Below are positions 45,401-56,480 of a stretch of DNA of 64,000 nucleotides, piece by piece. Source of the DNA: Epichloe hybrida (lineage: Eukaryota > Ascomycota > Sordariomycetes > Hypocreales > Clavicipitaceae). Made by a program: the position numbers and the translations under genes. A model generated the notes under the pieces. That model worked only from the letters and a program-made list of their open reading frames with translations, had not been told where the DNA came from and made no database searches. Position 1 is the first letter of the stretch. Each line of letters begins with the position of its first letter. The stretch spans positions 124,001 to 188,000 of the forward strand of contig JAFEKR010000030.1 in NCBI GenBank assembly GCA_019022495.1, in the 5' to 3' direction.

Positions 45401-45600
45401 GATTAATAGTGTTATTTAGTAGTAATATAGTAACTTACTTATTAGCATTAGCCTTATATATAACTTTTACTATAAGCTACGCTTACCTTACCTAACTATA
45501 CTTATTAGTATTTTTAGTGGATAAAAGCGTATTATAAAGTTTATGTTTTATATATATTAAATACTAGTAGTACATTAGTAGTAACTAAGTCTTAGAAATA
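39440..45600 (+). mobile_element. Gypsy-2: chromodomain-type Ty3/gypsy relic
   Basis: Plus-strand homology through stops. Reverse transcriptase at 41,840-42,360 reads FYMDYYALNKIIV, DYYPLLLIKETL, VYPFSLA and VIVYLDNILVY. RNase H follows. Integrase at 43,500-43,990 reads KPLPIP, FITNLLALS and LIVIID-stop-LSKFI. A chromodomain lies near 44,880-45,000, reading VKRIILYYYNRRYQKYLVKQ, where the family has YLVKWKGY. The chromodomain marks it as a chromovirus-type element, which tends to insert in heterochromatin. The gag/protease region is 39,900-41,300. LTR ends were not identified; left and right limits are approximate. Confidence 0.8.
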
Positions 45601-45608
45601 GTAAATAT

Positions 45609-45833
45609 TATTATGGACTCAAGCTGTGAGCTTGGGTTAAGTCTAGCTCCGGGAAGTATTCGTACTCTATGCGGCTAGGTTAGGGCTCTACACGTGCTAC
45701 GCATAGACTACATATAAGGGACTATATATCTAGATACTATATAACTACTAGTATAATCCCTTCCTTTTCCTATAAGAATAATATTCTTATTTTAAATGCT
45801 TATATATAGTAGCTATAAGGCTAGTTTATAATA
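45609..45833 (+). repeat. 225-bp LTR, family X, copy 1
   Basis: Starts TATTATGGACTCAAGC (TG changed to TA) and ends in TATAATA, where other copies end CATAACA. Exactly the same length as the copies at 49,933, 50,942 and 61,968. The internal retroelement sequence follows directly, as at 62,193, so this is a 5' LTR. Confidence 0.85.
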
Positions 45834-47197
45834 TATATTATTCTTTACTATAGAAATAACCTAGCTAGAGAAGGCATTATTGCTAGTAAATATAATAAGT
45901 ACTAATAAGCTAGCACTCCTATAATAATAGGTATAATAGTAGGCGGAATAAATCTAGTACTTAGCTAATACATAAAATATAGCACCTATACTAATCTAGA
46001 TTAAATAGAAACCCTTACCTATAGGCCCCCCCTTTAATAGTAATAAAGTCCTATTTATAGCCTAGAAAGGCCTTATAACTTATAAGCTACTAGTAAATAG
46101 AGAGTTTATTAGTAATAACTAGGATTAATAGTGCTTTATTTACTAGAACCTATTACCTAAGGTTTAGGTATAAGTTATACCCTTCTTTAAGAAGGGCTAC
46201 TTAGAGAACTTTTACCTATTAAGACTTCTAGACTATCTAGTGGAAATATTTAATAACCCTTACTACTAGGAAATAGTAATTATAGAACTTAACTAGTTAA
46301 TATAATAATAAAATAAGAGGTTTAGTAACTTCTATATTTACTTTAAGTAAAAGCTAGCCTTAGCTAGGGGGCTTAGGTAAGCAGACTTAGTAAAGTTATT
46401 TAAGTTATATATAGTGCTTAATAAGTAAATAAGGAACTATAGCATTAGGTAAGATATACCCTAGGCTAATTCTATAGTAGCTATAGCTTGCTATTAAAGC
46501 ATTATATTAGATATTAAATCCTACTAACTAGAGGAGAAATACTATATATAGAAATAAGGTAATTTAGCGCCTAACCTAGCTAAAGCTAGGCTATAAGATA
46601 AGGATATGCTAATAATAGATATTTATGCTATAAGTATAATAAGGACTTAGTAAGGCTTTAGAAATTCTATAGGACACTAAAGGATAAGTAATAAGAAAGG
46701 TAATAAGTAAGTAAAGTAAGTTACTTAGGATATACTTAACATATACTATAATAAAGGCTAGTGTTTATAATATAGTTTCTCTAAGTACTTTATTATAGTA
46801 TACTTATTATATCCTACTATTTACTTATAAAAGAAGTCCTTTATTAATGCTTATAATATAGAGAATACACCTACTATTAACTTAGATAATAAGTCCACGG
46901 ACTAGTTAGGAAAAGAATAACCTTATTATTAAGTTATTTAATAAGGGATAAAGGAAGGAAGCGTAAAGAGGCTTTATAGTATATAGCTATTACTAATAAG
47001 GACTTTAAGAAGATCTAGGGAAATATAGACTTAACTCCTTTCTTAGTCCTTACTTTAATTAATAAGACTACTTTTATAGACACTTAAGTTAACACTAGCT
47101 ATAACTACTATGCTACTATAAGTAAACGCCTTATCTAAAAGCTTTAATTAGAACGCCTCCCTCTTCTAACTAAAAGGTTAGTTCGCATAGCTATTAG
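45834..47197 (+). pseudogene. Family X internal region, gag-like
   Basis: Reading through stops on the plus strand gives a retroviral-type gag: GPPFNSNKVLFIA, FFKKGYLENFYLLRLLDYL, NKRFSNFYIYFKQKLALARG, ADLVKLFKLYIVLN. It is homologous throughout to 62,193-63,404. The homology ends where the hAT-like element begins at 47,198. Gag assignment rests on composition and position, not on a named domain. Confidence 0.55.
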
Positions 47198-49889
47198 CAG
47201 AGAATTGTATGTAGTGTAATTAATGTAGTTTTTGGGGGGTAGCTTGTAATTGTAGTGTAATTATTCCTAGGCTGTAATTAATTAATTGTAATTGCTAGGT
47301 ATATGTAATTAATTGTAGTTGTAGTTGTAATTATTACAACTACAACTACACAACTACATGTAATTGTTACTAAAAATAGAAATATTATATATAATTAGGC
47401 TATGTTTTTCTTAGATATTCTCTTATTAATATTAATATAAGCCTTTATTTATTTACTATTTTTCTTAATTAGTTATTTAAGTTTTAATATCTAACTTTTT
47501 TAAAATTTTTACTATAACTAGGGTTATATATAATATTATAACTTTATAATGGTATTATTATAGTTAACACTTTATTTTACTAATATAACTTAAAGAAAAT
47601 CCTTCTTATTATATTATTTACTATTACTACTGATTATTTAATTATTTTATAAATTATTATTATTATTTTAAATAAAAAATACCTTAAACTAATATAATAA
47701 AATTAATTAATAATTTAAAATAGTTTACTAGAAGTTAGTAAAATATATACTTAGTTCCTAAATATTAATAGTAATATAATAAAAGCTTTTAAATAACTTT
47801 AACTATTTATTTACTATTTAATTAATTTAATATTACTTTTAGCGTTAAAATACCTAAGGTTTAGTAAATTATATATAGTAATTTTATATTTCTTATTACT
47901 ATAATATTTAAAGAAAGAATATAATATACTAATATTTATAAAGTATTAATATATAACTAATAGTATTATTTAAATATATATATATATATTATTTACACTA
48001 GTTAGCTCTATAGATAGCTATTGCTAGTACTCCTACTACTAAGTTAAAAAGGAAAACCCTATACTAGGAAGAAAAACCCCCTTATATCTATATACAAGCT
48101 AGCGCTAGCCTTATAATAAGCCTACGCTACTTAGTGTATTTCCTACTATAAGTGTTTATTACTAGCTTATACTAGCCTTATCCTATTAAAAAAAAAAAAA
48201 GAAAGGAAAATATATAAAATAAGCGTTTAAAGGCCCTTTCTAGTTTTATTCTAGTGTAATAATATGCTTACTCTAGGTCTCTTTACTTTAGGCTAGGGTA
48301 AAGTAAATCCGGATTTATAGTATTAATTTACTTTTTATTTACTTTTATGCTTACTCTTCTATAGCCTTACTTTTTAGCTACCTTTAGCTTATTTTTACCT
48401 TATATATCTAGTAAAGTCTAAGCACCTAGTTTTCTTTAATTAGTATAAGGGGAGGGTAGTTATAGCCCTAGACTAGGGTAGTCCTAGGTTAAGATTACTT
48501 ATATATTATTAGATTTATTAATCACGTTATGCTTTGTTTTTAAGTAAGTTATCTGAATTATCCCCCCCCCCCCTCCATAGGTATAAAAGAGAGCTCTCCC
48601 CCCCCTAGGGTCCTAGGCTCTTTCTTCCCTTTATATTAAACTTCCTATAGGTTCTTCTTTTCTTTCTAGCTGTTCAAGGCTATATTTCTAATATAATAAC
48701 TATAATAACTTTAAGAACCTTAATTATAATTAGTTAAGCCTATTTATAAAAATAATATAAGACCCACTTTTATTTAATATACTATATTTATTATTATAAT
48801 ACCTATAATAAGTCTAATATCCTTAATTACATTTAGTTTAACCTATTTTTAGAAGTAATACTAAGATTTACTTTTATTTTATATACTTATTATACTAATT
48901 TTAACTCTAAAAACCTTAATTATAATTAGTTTAGCCTATTTATAAAGATTATATAAAGACCCCCTTTTATTTAATATACTTTAATTATTATAGTAACTAT
49001 AATAAGTCTAATAACCTTAATTATATTTAGTTTTAGAAATGATTTTAAGACTTAGTTTTTTTTACTATAATATAATTACTTTAATTACTATAGTTAGTAT
49101 TATTATAATGTTTAAAAACATAAAAAAGAAAAGTATTTTATTTTATTAATAATTTAAAAAGCCTTAAAATACTAAATAACTAAAAAGTCTAGCCTTTTCT
49201 ATAGTAATTTACTTATACTTACTTATGTTTATATTTTATTTATTTATTACTTATTTATTTTTTATTAAACTTTAATACTAATAACATTTTAAGTAATATA
49301 AGTAATATAACTATAAGTAATTTATACTATTATAAGCTATTATAAGCTATTATAAGCTATTATAAGCTATTATAAGCTATTATAAGCTATTATAAGCTAT
49401 TATAAGCTATTATAAGCTATTATAAGCTATTATAAGCTATTATAAGCTATTATAAGCTATTATCGGCTATTATCAGCTATTATAAGCTATTATAAGCTAT
49501 TATCAGCTATTATCAGCTATTATAAGCTAGTATAAGCTAGTATAAGCTAGTATAAGCTAGTATAAGCTAGTATAAGCTAGTATAAGCTAGTATAAGCTAG
49601 TATAAGCTAGTATAAGCTAGTATAAGCTAGTATAAGCTATTATAAGCTATTATAAGCTATTATAAGCTATTACAAAGATATTATAAGCTAAGATAAATAT
49701 TTTTACTAACACTATAAATGTAGTATTTGTAGTTAGTGTAGTTTATGAAAATAAATTTATAGTGTAATATAGTATAGTTTTTTTCCCCTTATAGTTAGTG
49801 TAGTTTATAGTGTAGTGTAGTTTATAGTGTAGTAACTACACTATACTACAAAAACTACACTATAATACACATTGTAGTGCAATGCTCTG
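47198..49889. mobile_element. hAT-like element 2, ends present but flanks unmatched
   Basis: Starts CAGAGAATTGTATGTAGTG and ends GTAGTGCAATGCTCTG, the same terminal family as elements 1, 3 and 4. Its left part is the reverse complement of 56,370-57,083, and its right part resembles 51,642-52,130, so it is a shorter relative of element 3. The flanking octamers (GCTATTAG and CTTAGTAG) do not match, so the two ends probably come from different insertions joined by recombination or deletion. Confidence 0.7.
49329..49676. repeat. TATTATAAGC 10-bp tandem array with variant blocks
   Basis: About 35 decamers. Runs of TATTATAAGC are followed by a few TATCAGC/TATCGGC units, then a homogeneous block of about 12 TAGTATAAGC units, then the first type again. 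Blocks of one variant indicate local amplification by slippage or unequal exchange. Confidence 0.9.
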
Positions 49890-49932
49890 CTTAGTAGTAA
49901 AAGAAAAAAGGGGGGGGGTAAGTAAGGGGGTA

Positions 49933-50157
49933 TGTTATAGACTTAAGCTATAAGCTTAGGTTAAGTCTAGCTCTAGGAAGTATCTATACTCTGTGTGGCT
50001 AGGTTAGGGCTTTACACGTGCTACGCACGGACCACGCATAAGGGACTATATATCTAGATACTATGTAACTACTAGTATAATCCCTTCCTTTTCCTGTAAG
50101 AATAATATTCTTATTCTAAACGCTTATATGCAGTAGCCATAAGGCTAGTTCATAACA
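49933..50157 (+). repeat. 225-bp LTR, family X, copy 2
   Basis: Starts TGTTATAGACTTAAGC and ends GGCTAGTTCATAACA, giving a TGTTAT..ATAACA inverted end pair. It is preceded by the purine-rich GGGGGGGGGTAAGTAAGGGGG, as a 3' LTR would be. Confidence 0.88.
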
Positions 50158-50941
50158 AGGTTATTTATATAAGAACTATATAGGAAATTATACTTTTTAC
50201 TATTAAAGAGAGCCTTATTATTAGAGTTTCCTTTTAAAATATACTTACTAAGGTAAGTACCCTTAGGTAAGGTAAAAGAAGGTAAAGGAGAGAGAGAGGG
50301 TATACTAGTAATAAGTTAGCTTAAGATGGAAATAATATTACTTATAATAGGAGGTAAACTAGAGGTAAGAAAAGGGCTTTAAGGTTATAGGATAATTAGT
50401 AAATAAAGGTAAAAATAATATAAAGAGAAAGAATTATAATAATATAAAGATAGAAAAATATAAAATTAAAGAAAGGGAAATAAGTTATTTATATTTTAGG
50501 ATAAATAGGTTAAGCTTTAATTAAAGTATAAGTTATTTATATTTATAGATAATAGCTAGGAGTAAGCTAGGGTAGTATATTATATAGTAAGGGGTTAGAT
50601 AGTTACTAATAAAGGGGTTTTTTAAAGTAAAGTTTAATTTTAGTAAGTAATAAAGAGAATATAAGATTAGGATAAAGTTAAAAAGCTAGATAAGGTAAGG
50701 AGATAGCTATTAATAAGGGACTATAAAAGAGGTAGCTAGTGTTTTTAAAGGTAAAGCTAAAGTAAAGTAAGTTAGTCCTATACTAAAAATTTTTTAGATT
50801 TATATAGTAAAGACATAACCTTACTAAGTAGCCTATATTACTCTAATATGTTTTTTAAGGGAGGCTAAGTAATAGGGGTTTATAGTTAATATATGCTTAC
50901 TTAGTAATAAAAGAAGGAAGGGGGGGGTAAGTAAGGGGGTA
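50158..50941 (+). other. 3' internal fragment of a second family X copy
   Basis: AT-rich sequence without a readable frame, ending in CTTACTTAGTAATAAAAG and a purine tract like that before copy 2. It is probably the 3' internal part of another family X element lying head-to-tail with the first. Confidence 0.5.
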
Positions 50942-51166
50942 TATTATAAAGTTAAGCTATAAGCTTAGGTTAAGTCTAGCTCTAGGAAGTGTTTATACTC
51001 TATATAGCTAGGTTAGGGCTTTACATATACTACATATAAACTACGTATAAGGGACTATATATCCAGACACTATGTAACTACTAGTATAATTCTTTCCTTT
51101 TTCTATAAGAATAATATTCTTATTCTAAACGCTTATATGCAGTAGCCATAAGGCTAGTTCATAACA
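50942..51166 (+). repeat. 225-bp LTR, family X, copy 3
   Basis: Starts TATTATAAAGTTAAGC and ends GGCTAGTTCATAACA. It is preceded by the same purine tract as copy 2, so it is a 3' LTR. Sequence related to an Hsp70 gene begins soon after it. Confidence 0.88.
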
Positions 51167-51849
51167 GGACGAGCCCTTTTAGAGGCCTTTTTAAGAATAT
51201 TAGTACCTTCTAGGCGTATAGATGTGAGCTAGCGCAACCTGCGAAGCTCTGCTAACGTATGGCGGGCTTGGTACTAAATAGTAAGGGATTCTAATTAGGA
51301 TCCTAGTTAGGCGGTCACGTTCACGTCGCTAAGCTAATTGATATTAATGGTGACTTTGAGTGGTGTGCTAGCTGGAAAAGGGGGTATATCCGTGATATTA
51401 AAGACTCTGAGCAGAACGTTATCCTTTACTTCCAATTCATCCCCTTTGTAGACTTTAATCCGCAACCCCTTGTAGTTATCTGCCGGAGTAAAGAAGATCT
51501 TGGATGCACTCGCTGGCAAAGCCCTGTTTTAAGCTAGGATAAAACCTATCTAACCCTTCTTTACCTTTATTTTAATACTACGCGGGAGGACGTCGGTAGT
51601 GGTTATCTTCGGATTGGAGGTAATACACGTAGCACCCTGCCTAGAGCATTGCACTACAATGTGTATTGTAGTGTAGTTTTTGTAGTATAGTGTAATTACT
51701 ACACTACAAACTATATTACACTATAAACTATACTAACTATAAGGGGAAAAAACTATACTATATTATACTATAAATTTATTTTCATAAACTACACTAACTA
51801 CAAATACTATATTTATAGTGTTAGTAAAAATATTTATCTTAGCTTATAA

Positions 51850-52130
51850 TATCTTTATAATAGCTTATAATAGCTTATAATAGCTTATAATAGCTTATAA
51901 TAGCTTATAATAGCTTATAAAGCTTGTAATAGCTTATAATAGCTTATAATAGCTTATAATAGCTTATAATAGCTTATAATAGCTTATAATAGCTTGTAAT
52001 AGCTTATACTAGCTTATAATAGCTTGTAATAGCTTATACTAGCTTATAATAGCTTATACTAGCTTATAATAGCTTATAATAGCTTGTAATAGCTTATAAT
52101 AGCTTATACTAGCTTATAATAGCTTATATA
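51850..52130. repeat. AGCTTATAAT 10-bp tandem array in element 3
   Basis: About 27 decamers with interspersed AGCTTGTAAT and AGCTTATACT variants. It is the reverse complement of the array at 49,329-49,676 and lies at the same distance from the element end. Confidence 0.88.
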
Positions 52131-52369
52131 TATATTACTTATATAACTTAAAATATAATAAGTGTTAAAGTTTAATTAAAAATAAATAAGTAATAAACTA
52201 ATAAAATATAAGTATAAGTATAAATAAGTAAATTGCTATAAGAAAAGCTAGACTTTTTAATTATTTAGTATTTTAAGGTTTTTTAAAATATTAATAAAAT
52301 AAAATAACTTTCTCTTTTATATTTTTTAATATTATAATAAAGCTAATTAGACTTATTTTATAGTTATTA

Positions 52370-52661
52370 AAGTTTTTATAGTATATGAAATAAAAGTAAG
52401 TCTTAGTATTATATCTAAAAATAGGTTTAGCTAACTATAATAAAGCTTATTAAAGTTATTATAGCTATTAAAGTAATCATAGTATATAAAATAAAAGTAG
52501 GTCTTAGTATTCTATCTAAAAATAGGTTTAACTAACTATAATAAAGCTTATTAAAGTTATTATAGCTATTAAAGTAATTATAGTATATAAAATAAAAGTA
52601 GGTCTTAGTATTATATCCTAAAAAGGGTTAAACTAACTATAATAAAGCTTATTATAGTTTT
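52370..52661. repeat. 101-bp tandem repeat in element 3
   Basis: CTAACTATAATAAAGC recurs at about 52,431, 52,532 and 52,633, a period of 101 bp. Element 4 is inserted at the end of this array, which resumes at 53,091. Related, reverse-oriented units occur at 48,690-49,060. Confidence 0.85.
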
Positions 52662-52669
52662 GTAGTTAT

Positions 52670-53090
52670 CAGAGCTTTGCACTCGTGTAGTGTAGTATTT
52701 CTTGTAGTATTTCTATTTATTTTTATATCTAGCTTATAATTAAAGTTAGTATCCTAACAATCACGTGATCTTATAGTCGAAGAATCTAAGAAAAATAATA
52801 TATATATAGGTGGGTCTCAAAGTGGGTCCTCGCTCCACAAATCACAAATACTACATTTGTAGTATTTTTTTAGTACTAAAATGTAGTAAAATGTAGTTTT
52901 TCTATTTTGCGGCCTATGGGCCAACTTTTAGACCCACTTTTATATATAACTACACTGTAGTTTTTAAGTTATCTATTTAAAAATTAAAGTTTTATATCTC
53001 TTTATATTTTCTAAGATTAGATATGAATTATTTGTTAGATTATTTGTTACAAAAAAAAAACTACAAGATGTAGTGTAGTACAAAGCTCTG
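52670..53090. mobile_element. hAT-like element 4 (421 bp), GTAGTTAT target duplication
   Basis: Starts CAGAGCTTTGCACTCGTG and ends AGTACAAAGCTCTG. The 8-bp GTAGTTAT flanks it at 52,662-52,669 and 53,091-53,098. It is nested within element 3, so younger than it. It keeps many CpA and CpG sites and looks little affected by RIP. Miniature (MITE) size. Confidence 0.9.
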
Positions 53091-53169
53091 GTAGTTATTA
53101 AAGTTATTATAGTATATAAAATAAAAGTGGGTTGTAGTACTATATCTTAAAATAGGTTATAGTAGTTAT

Positions 53170-53930
53170 TGATTTTTAATTTTTTTTGGGGTCATTGGCT
53201 GTGGCTAATGCATCTAATTTTCAAGGAACTAAAAAAATTACTAGTAATACCTAGCTAGTGCTATATATAATAACTAAATTTAATAATCACTATAGTGTTA
53301 GGTAAAAAATAAAAGGAATAAGCTTTAAGCTGTAAATTTAGGGGCTAAAAAGTTAATATAAAGTTTGTAACAAACTTTGTAGCTATAATTACGTAAGAGT
53401 CATAATTTATGACTGTAGTTAAACTTAAATCTATTTAAGTTTTACTTATAGCATAAATTAACATAATTCCCCCTTCCTCTACGACTGTGTTTGTTCTATC
53501 TCTACATCTCTTCTATCTTACAACTTATCCTTCAAAGCTCCAAGGCAAACTTAAACCCTAAAAAAAAACATAACTTATCCTCACTTAACTCTACTCTAAT
53601 TCATAACAAACACACTACACAATCCATAGGTAGGTTAAGGGCTACTAATTAACTAATTAATGACTAACTAATTAGAAAATAGTATAGCTAAGGGTAACTA
53701 TAAGCTAGGGGCTATAACCACTAGGCTATAAAACCTAATAGCTATTTAAAAATCTAAGGAAATTCTAGATAAAAAGGAAATTCAAAAAACCAAAGAAAAC
53801 ATTAAGGAATTTAGGAAAAGTAAGAAGAAGAAGGGAAATAAAAAGCTAGAGAAGAAGGCTAGATATTTAGAAAAGGTGTTGAAAAATAGAGATCTATAAT
53901 TTAAGCAGTTTTACCTCGTGCCTGGGAGGG
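53170..53930 (+). other. Repeat relic shared with 22.8-23.1 kb
   Basis: The segment 53,318-53,560 is the reverse complement of 22,790-23,060. Downstream, a Lys/Glu-rich stretch (FRKSKKKKGNKKLEKKAR) near 53,800 recalls the C-terminal tail of fungal pogo/Fot-type transposases, but no catalytic motif is visible. Call uncertain. Confidence 0.35.
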
Positions 53931-53939
53931 GGTTATAGT

Positions 53940-54240
53940 AGTTATAATAAAGCTTATTAGAGTTATTATAGTTATTAAAGTAGTTATGATATATAAAATA
54001 AAAGTGGGTCCTAGTATTATATCTTAAAATAAGTTTAACTAACTATAATAATGCTTATTAAAGTTACTATAGCTATTAAAGTAGTTATAGTATATAAAAT
54101 AAAAGTGAGTCTTAGTATTATATCTTAAAATAAGTTATAGTAGGTATAATAAAGCTTATTAGAGTTATTATAGTTATTAAAGTAGCTATAGTATATAAAA
54201 TAAAAGTGGGTCCTAGTATTATATCTTAAAATAAGTTTTA
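53940..54240. repeat. 101-bp tandem repeat, second block in element 3
   Basis: Three copies of the same unit as at 52,370-52,661, each with AAAATAAAAGTGGGTCCTAG or a RIP variant. Confidence 0.85.
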
Positions 54241-54564
54241 ATTATTTTAATGACTTAATTTAGTTATATAGCCTAATTTAATTAATACTATTAGTTATAT
54301 ATAAATTCTTTATAAATATTACTATCTTTTATACTTTCTTTATGTATTATAGTAAGGAGATATATAAAGTTAGTATATATAACTTCTTAAAGCTTTAGAA
54401 TTATAAAGCTAAAAGTAATATTTAATTAATTTAAATAGTAAATAAATTATTTAAGCTTTTTTTAAATTTTTATCCCATTAATTATAATATATAAGTACTA
54501 AGTATATACTTTATTAACTTCTAGTTATTTCTTCTAAGTTACTGATTAATTTTATTATATTAGT

Positions 54565-56110
54565 TTAGGCAAATGGACATATCTTCAGCGTTCGACGGAG
54601 TTAGCTACCTATACCTAATACACCTGCTCATAAAGATAGGAGTCCCGCGATGGCTAATAGTAGTAATACAAAGCTTCCTCGCGGATAGAATAAGCTAGCT
54701 TAGCTTTAATAGAGAACTCTCTAGACTATTTACAATTAAGGCTAGCACCCTATAGGGTTTATCCCTCTCCCTAATTCTCTTCTTACTTTACTTAGCAGAG
54801 CTCTATGTTTACCTCTAGGCTATTCTAGGCATAGTAGCTATAGGATTTATAGATAATATAAATATAGTAGCCTTTAGTAAGAACATAGTATAGACCTAGA
54901 GAAGACTAGAAGTTATATAAAAGATTTATAAGGAATAGGTAAAGTAAGTAGGAGTTAAGTTTAATCTAGCTAAAACTAAACTTATATACTTTAGTAAGTC
55001 CTATAGACCTCCCTAGGCTAGAGTCTAACTTAGAGTAGAGAAGATAGCGCCTATAGAATTATATAAATTCCTAGGAGTATAGGTTAATAGAAAACTTAAC
55101 TAGAGCGCCTATAGAAATATCCTTAAGGGTAAGTTAGCCTAGTAGTAGCTTACACTCTCTAAGCTAGTAGTATTAGCCTAGGGATATAGCTTTAGAGATA
55201 CTAGACTTCTATATATATAAGTAGTTTAGCCTATCCTTACCTATAGAGTAAGCGCTTATTACACCCTTACTAAGAAGGGAGGAAAGCTAAGAGAAGTAGT
55301 AAAAAGCTTTATAGTAAATTAATTAGCCTGCCTCTAGATTATTATAGGGGCGTTTAAGGCTATACTTATTATATAACTAGAGGTTAAGACTTACATCCCC
55401 CCCCTTAACCTCTACTTAAATAAGATAAAATAAAGGTTTAAAGATAGAATTGTTAATAGTAGGATAGTAAGGATAATCTAAGCTATAGCTAACTTAGTTA
55501 TAATGGTACTATACCGTAGAAGAAGACCCCTATCTATTAATAATAAGCTAGACATAAACATAGATAAGGAATAGAAGAAACGTTAGGAGAACTAGTATAA
55601 TAAGGAGAGGCTAGCCTAGAGTAAATATATTAGAGAACTAACTAAAGACTAACCACCCTCCTATAACCTAAAGGAAATCTAGGAATTTCACACTAATATA
55701 GATAAGCATATCTCTTTAATAATTATCTAACTATACATAGGAAAGATAGGCTTAAATAAGTTCCTATTTTAAAGAAAGGTTCCTAGGGTAGTTTTACCCT
55801 TATGTAGCTATAGTTAAGCTATAGAAGACTAATACCATATACTAGTTAATTATAGTAAATATAACCATAGGTAACCTTAGTAGTAATAGCCCGCTAACAC
55901 ATAGGAGGCAAGGCTAGCCCTAAATAAACCTTAAAAAGCAAAATATTTAGCTAAATAGTTCCTTAGTATAAGATAACTTTAATATTACTTATTAGCATAG
56001 GAGCTAGCTATAAGATGGCTTGGAATACCTCTGGACCTAGGCTAACTTTATTAATAGATAGAAAACCTCCTAATTACAAATCTAGTATAGGGGATAGAAC
56101 GGATAGTGTA
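54565..56110 (+). pseudogene. LINE (Tad/jockey-like) reverse transcriptase fragment inside element 3
   Basis: Reading through stops: MDISSAFDGVSYLYLIHLL, GVPRWLIVVIQSFLADR, LSLSLILFLLYLAELY, the catalytic-loop remnant GFIDNINIVAF near 54,845, LIYFSKSYR, FLGVQVNRKLN and later AYYTLTKK. This is the non-LTR reverse transcriptase order. It starts abruptly at the LDxSxAFD motif, so it is 5'-truncated, as LINE copies often are. Confidence 0.75.
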
Positions 56111-56139
56111 AGCACGGAGATAGGCTAGGGGAGGGACTA

Positions 56140-56480
56140 ATTTTATAATTCATAATCACAATAGAGAATATTCAGGTCCGGAACCATTATTAGATTAATT
56201 TCAACTACAAACTCCAGGTATTATAAGTCCTACTAGCCCGCCGCCGCCCCTACTCCGAACCAAAATTAAGCCGCCACCTTATTCCTCCTCTGGGACGGGG
56301 GTTGCACCTGACGTGTTATCGCACCGGAACAGGACTAGAAGGGGCTCATTCCACACATTTTTCCTTTCCCTTTTTTCTTTTCAACGGGATAAGGCTAGCG
56401 TAAGCTAGTAACAAACACCTACGATAGGAAACACACTAAGCGGCGCAGACCCGTGACAAGGCCAGCGCTGGCCCGTACAC
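56140..56480. other. GC-richer patch within element 3
   Basis: Stands out from the AT-rich surroundings, with runs such as CCCGCCGCCGCCCC and GGCCAGCGCTGGCCCG. No gene is seen. It may be less-RIPed host or element sequence. Confidence 0.4.

Noticed and set aside
49329..49676. Decamer array as a CRISPR or telomere repeat
   Set aside because: There are no spacers, the unit is ten bases of AT-rich sequence, and it lies inside a transposon in a eukaryotic genome.
45609..51166. Calling 45,609-51,166 one intact family X element
   Set aside because: There are two 3' LTRs, the 5-bp flanks do not match, and the middle is replaced by a DNA transposon; the unit is rearranged.
53800..53930. pogo/Fot-type transposase gene in element 3
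   Set aside because: Only a basic tail-like stretch is visible; no DDE motif or helix-turn-helix could be found, so it is left as an uncertain relic.
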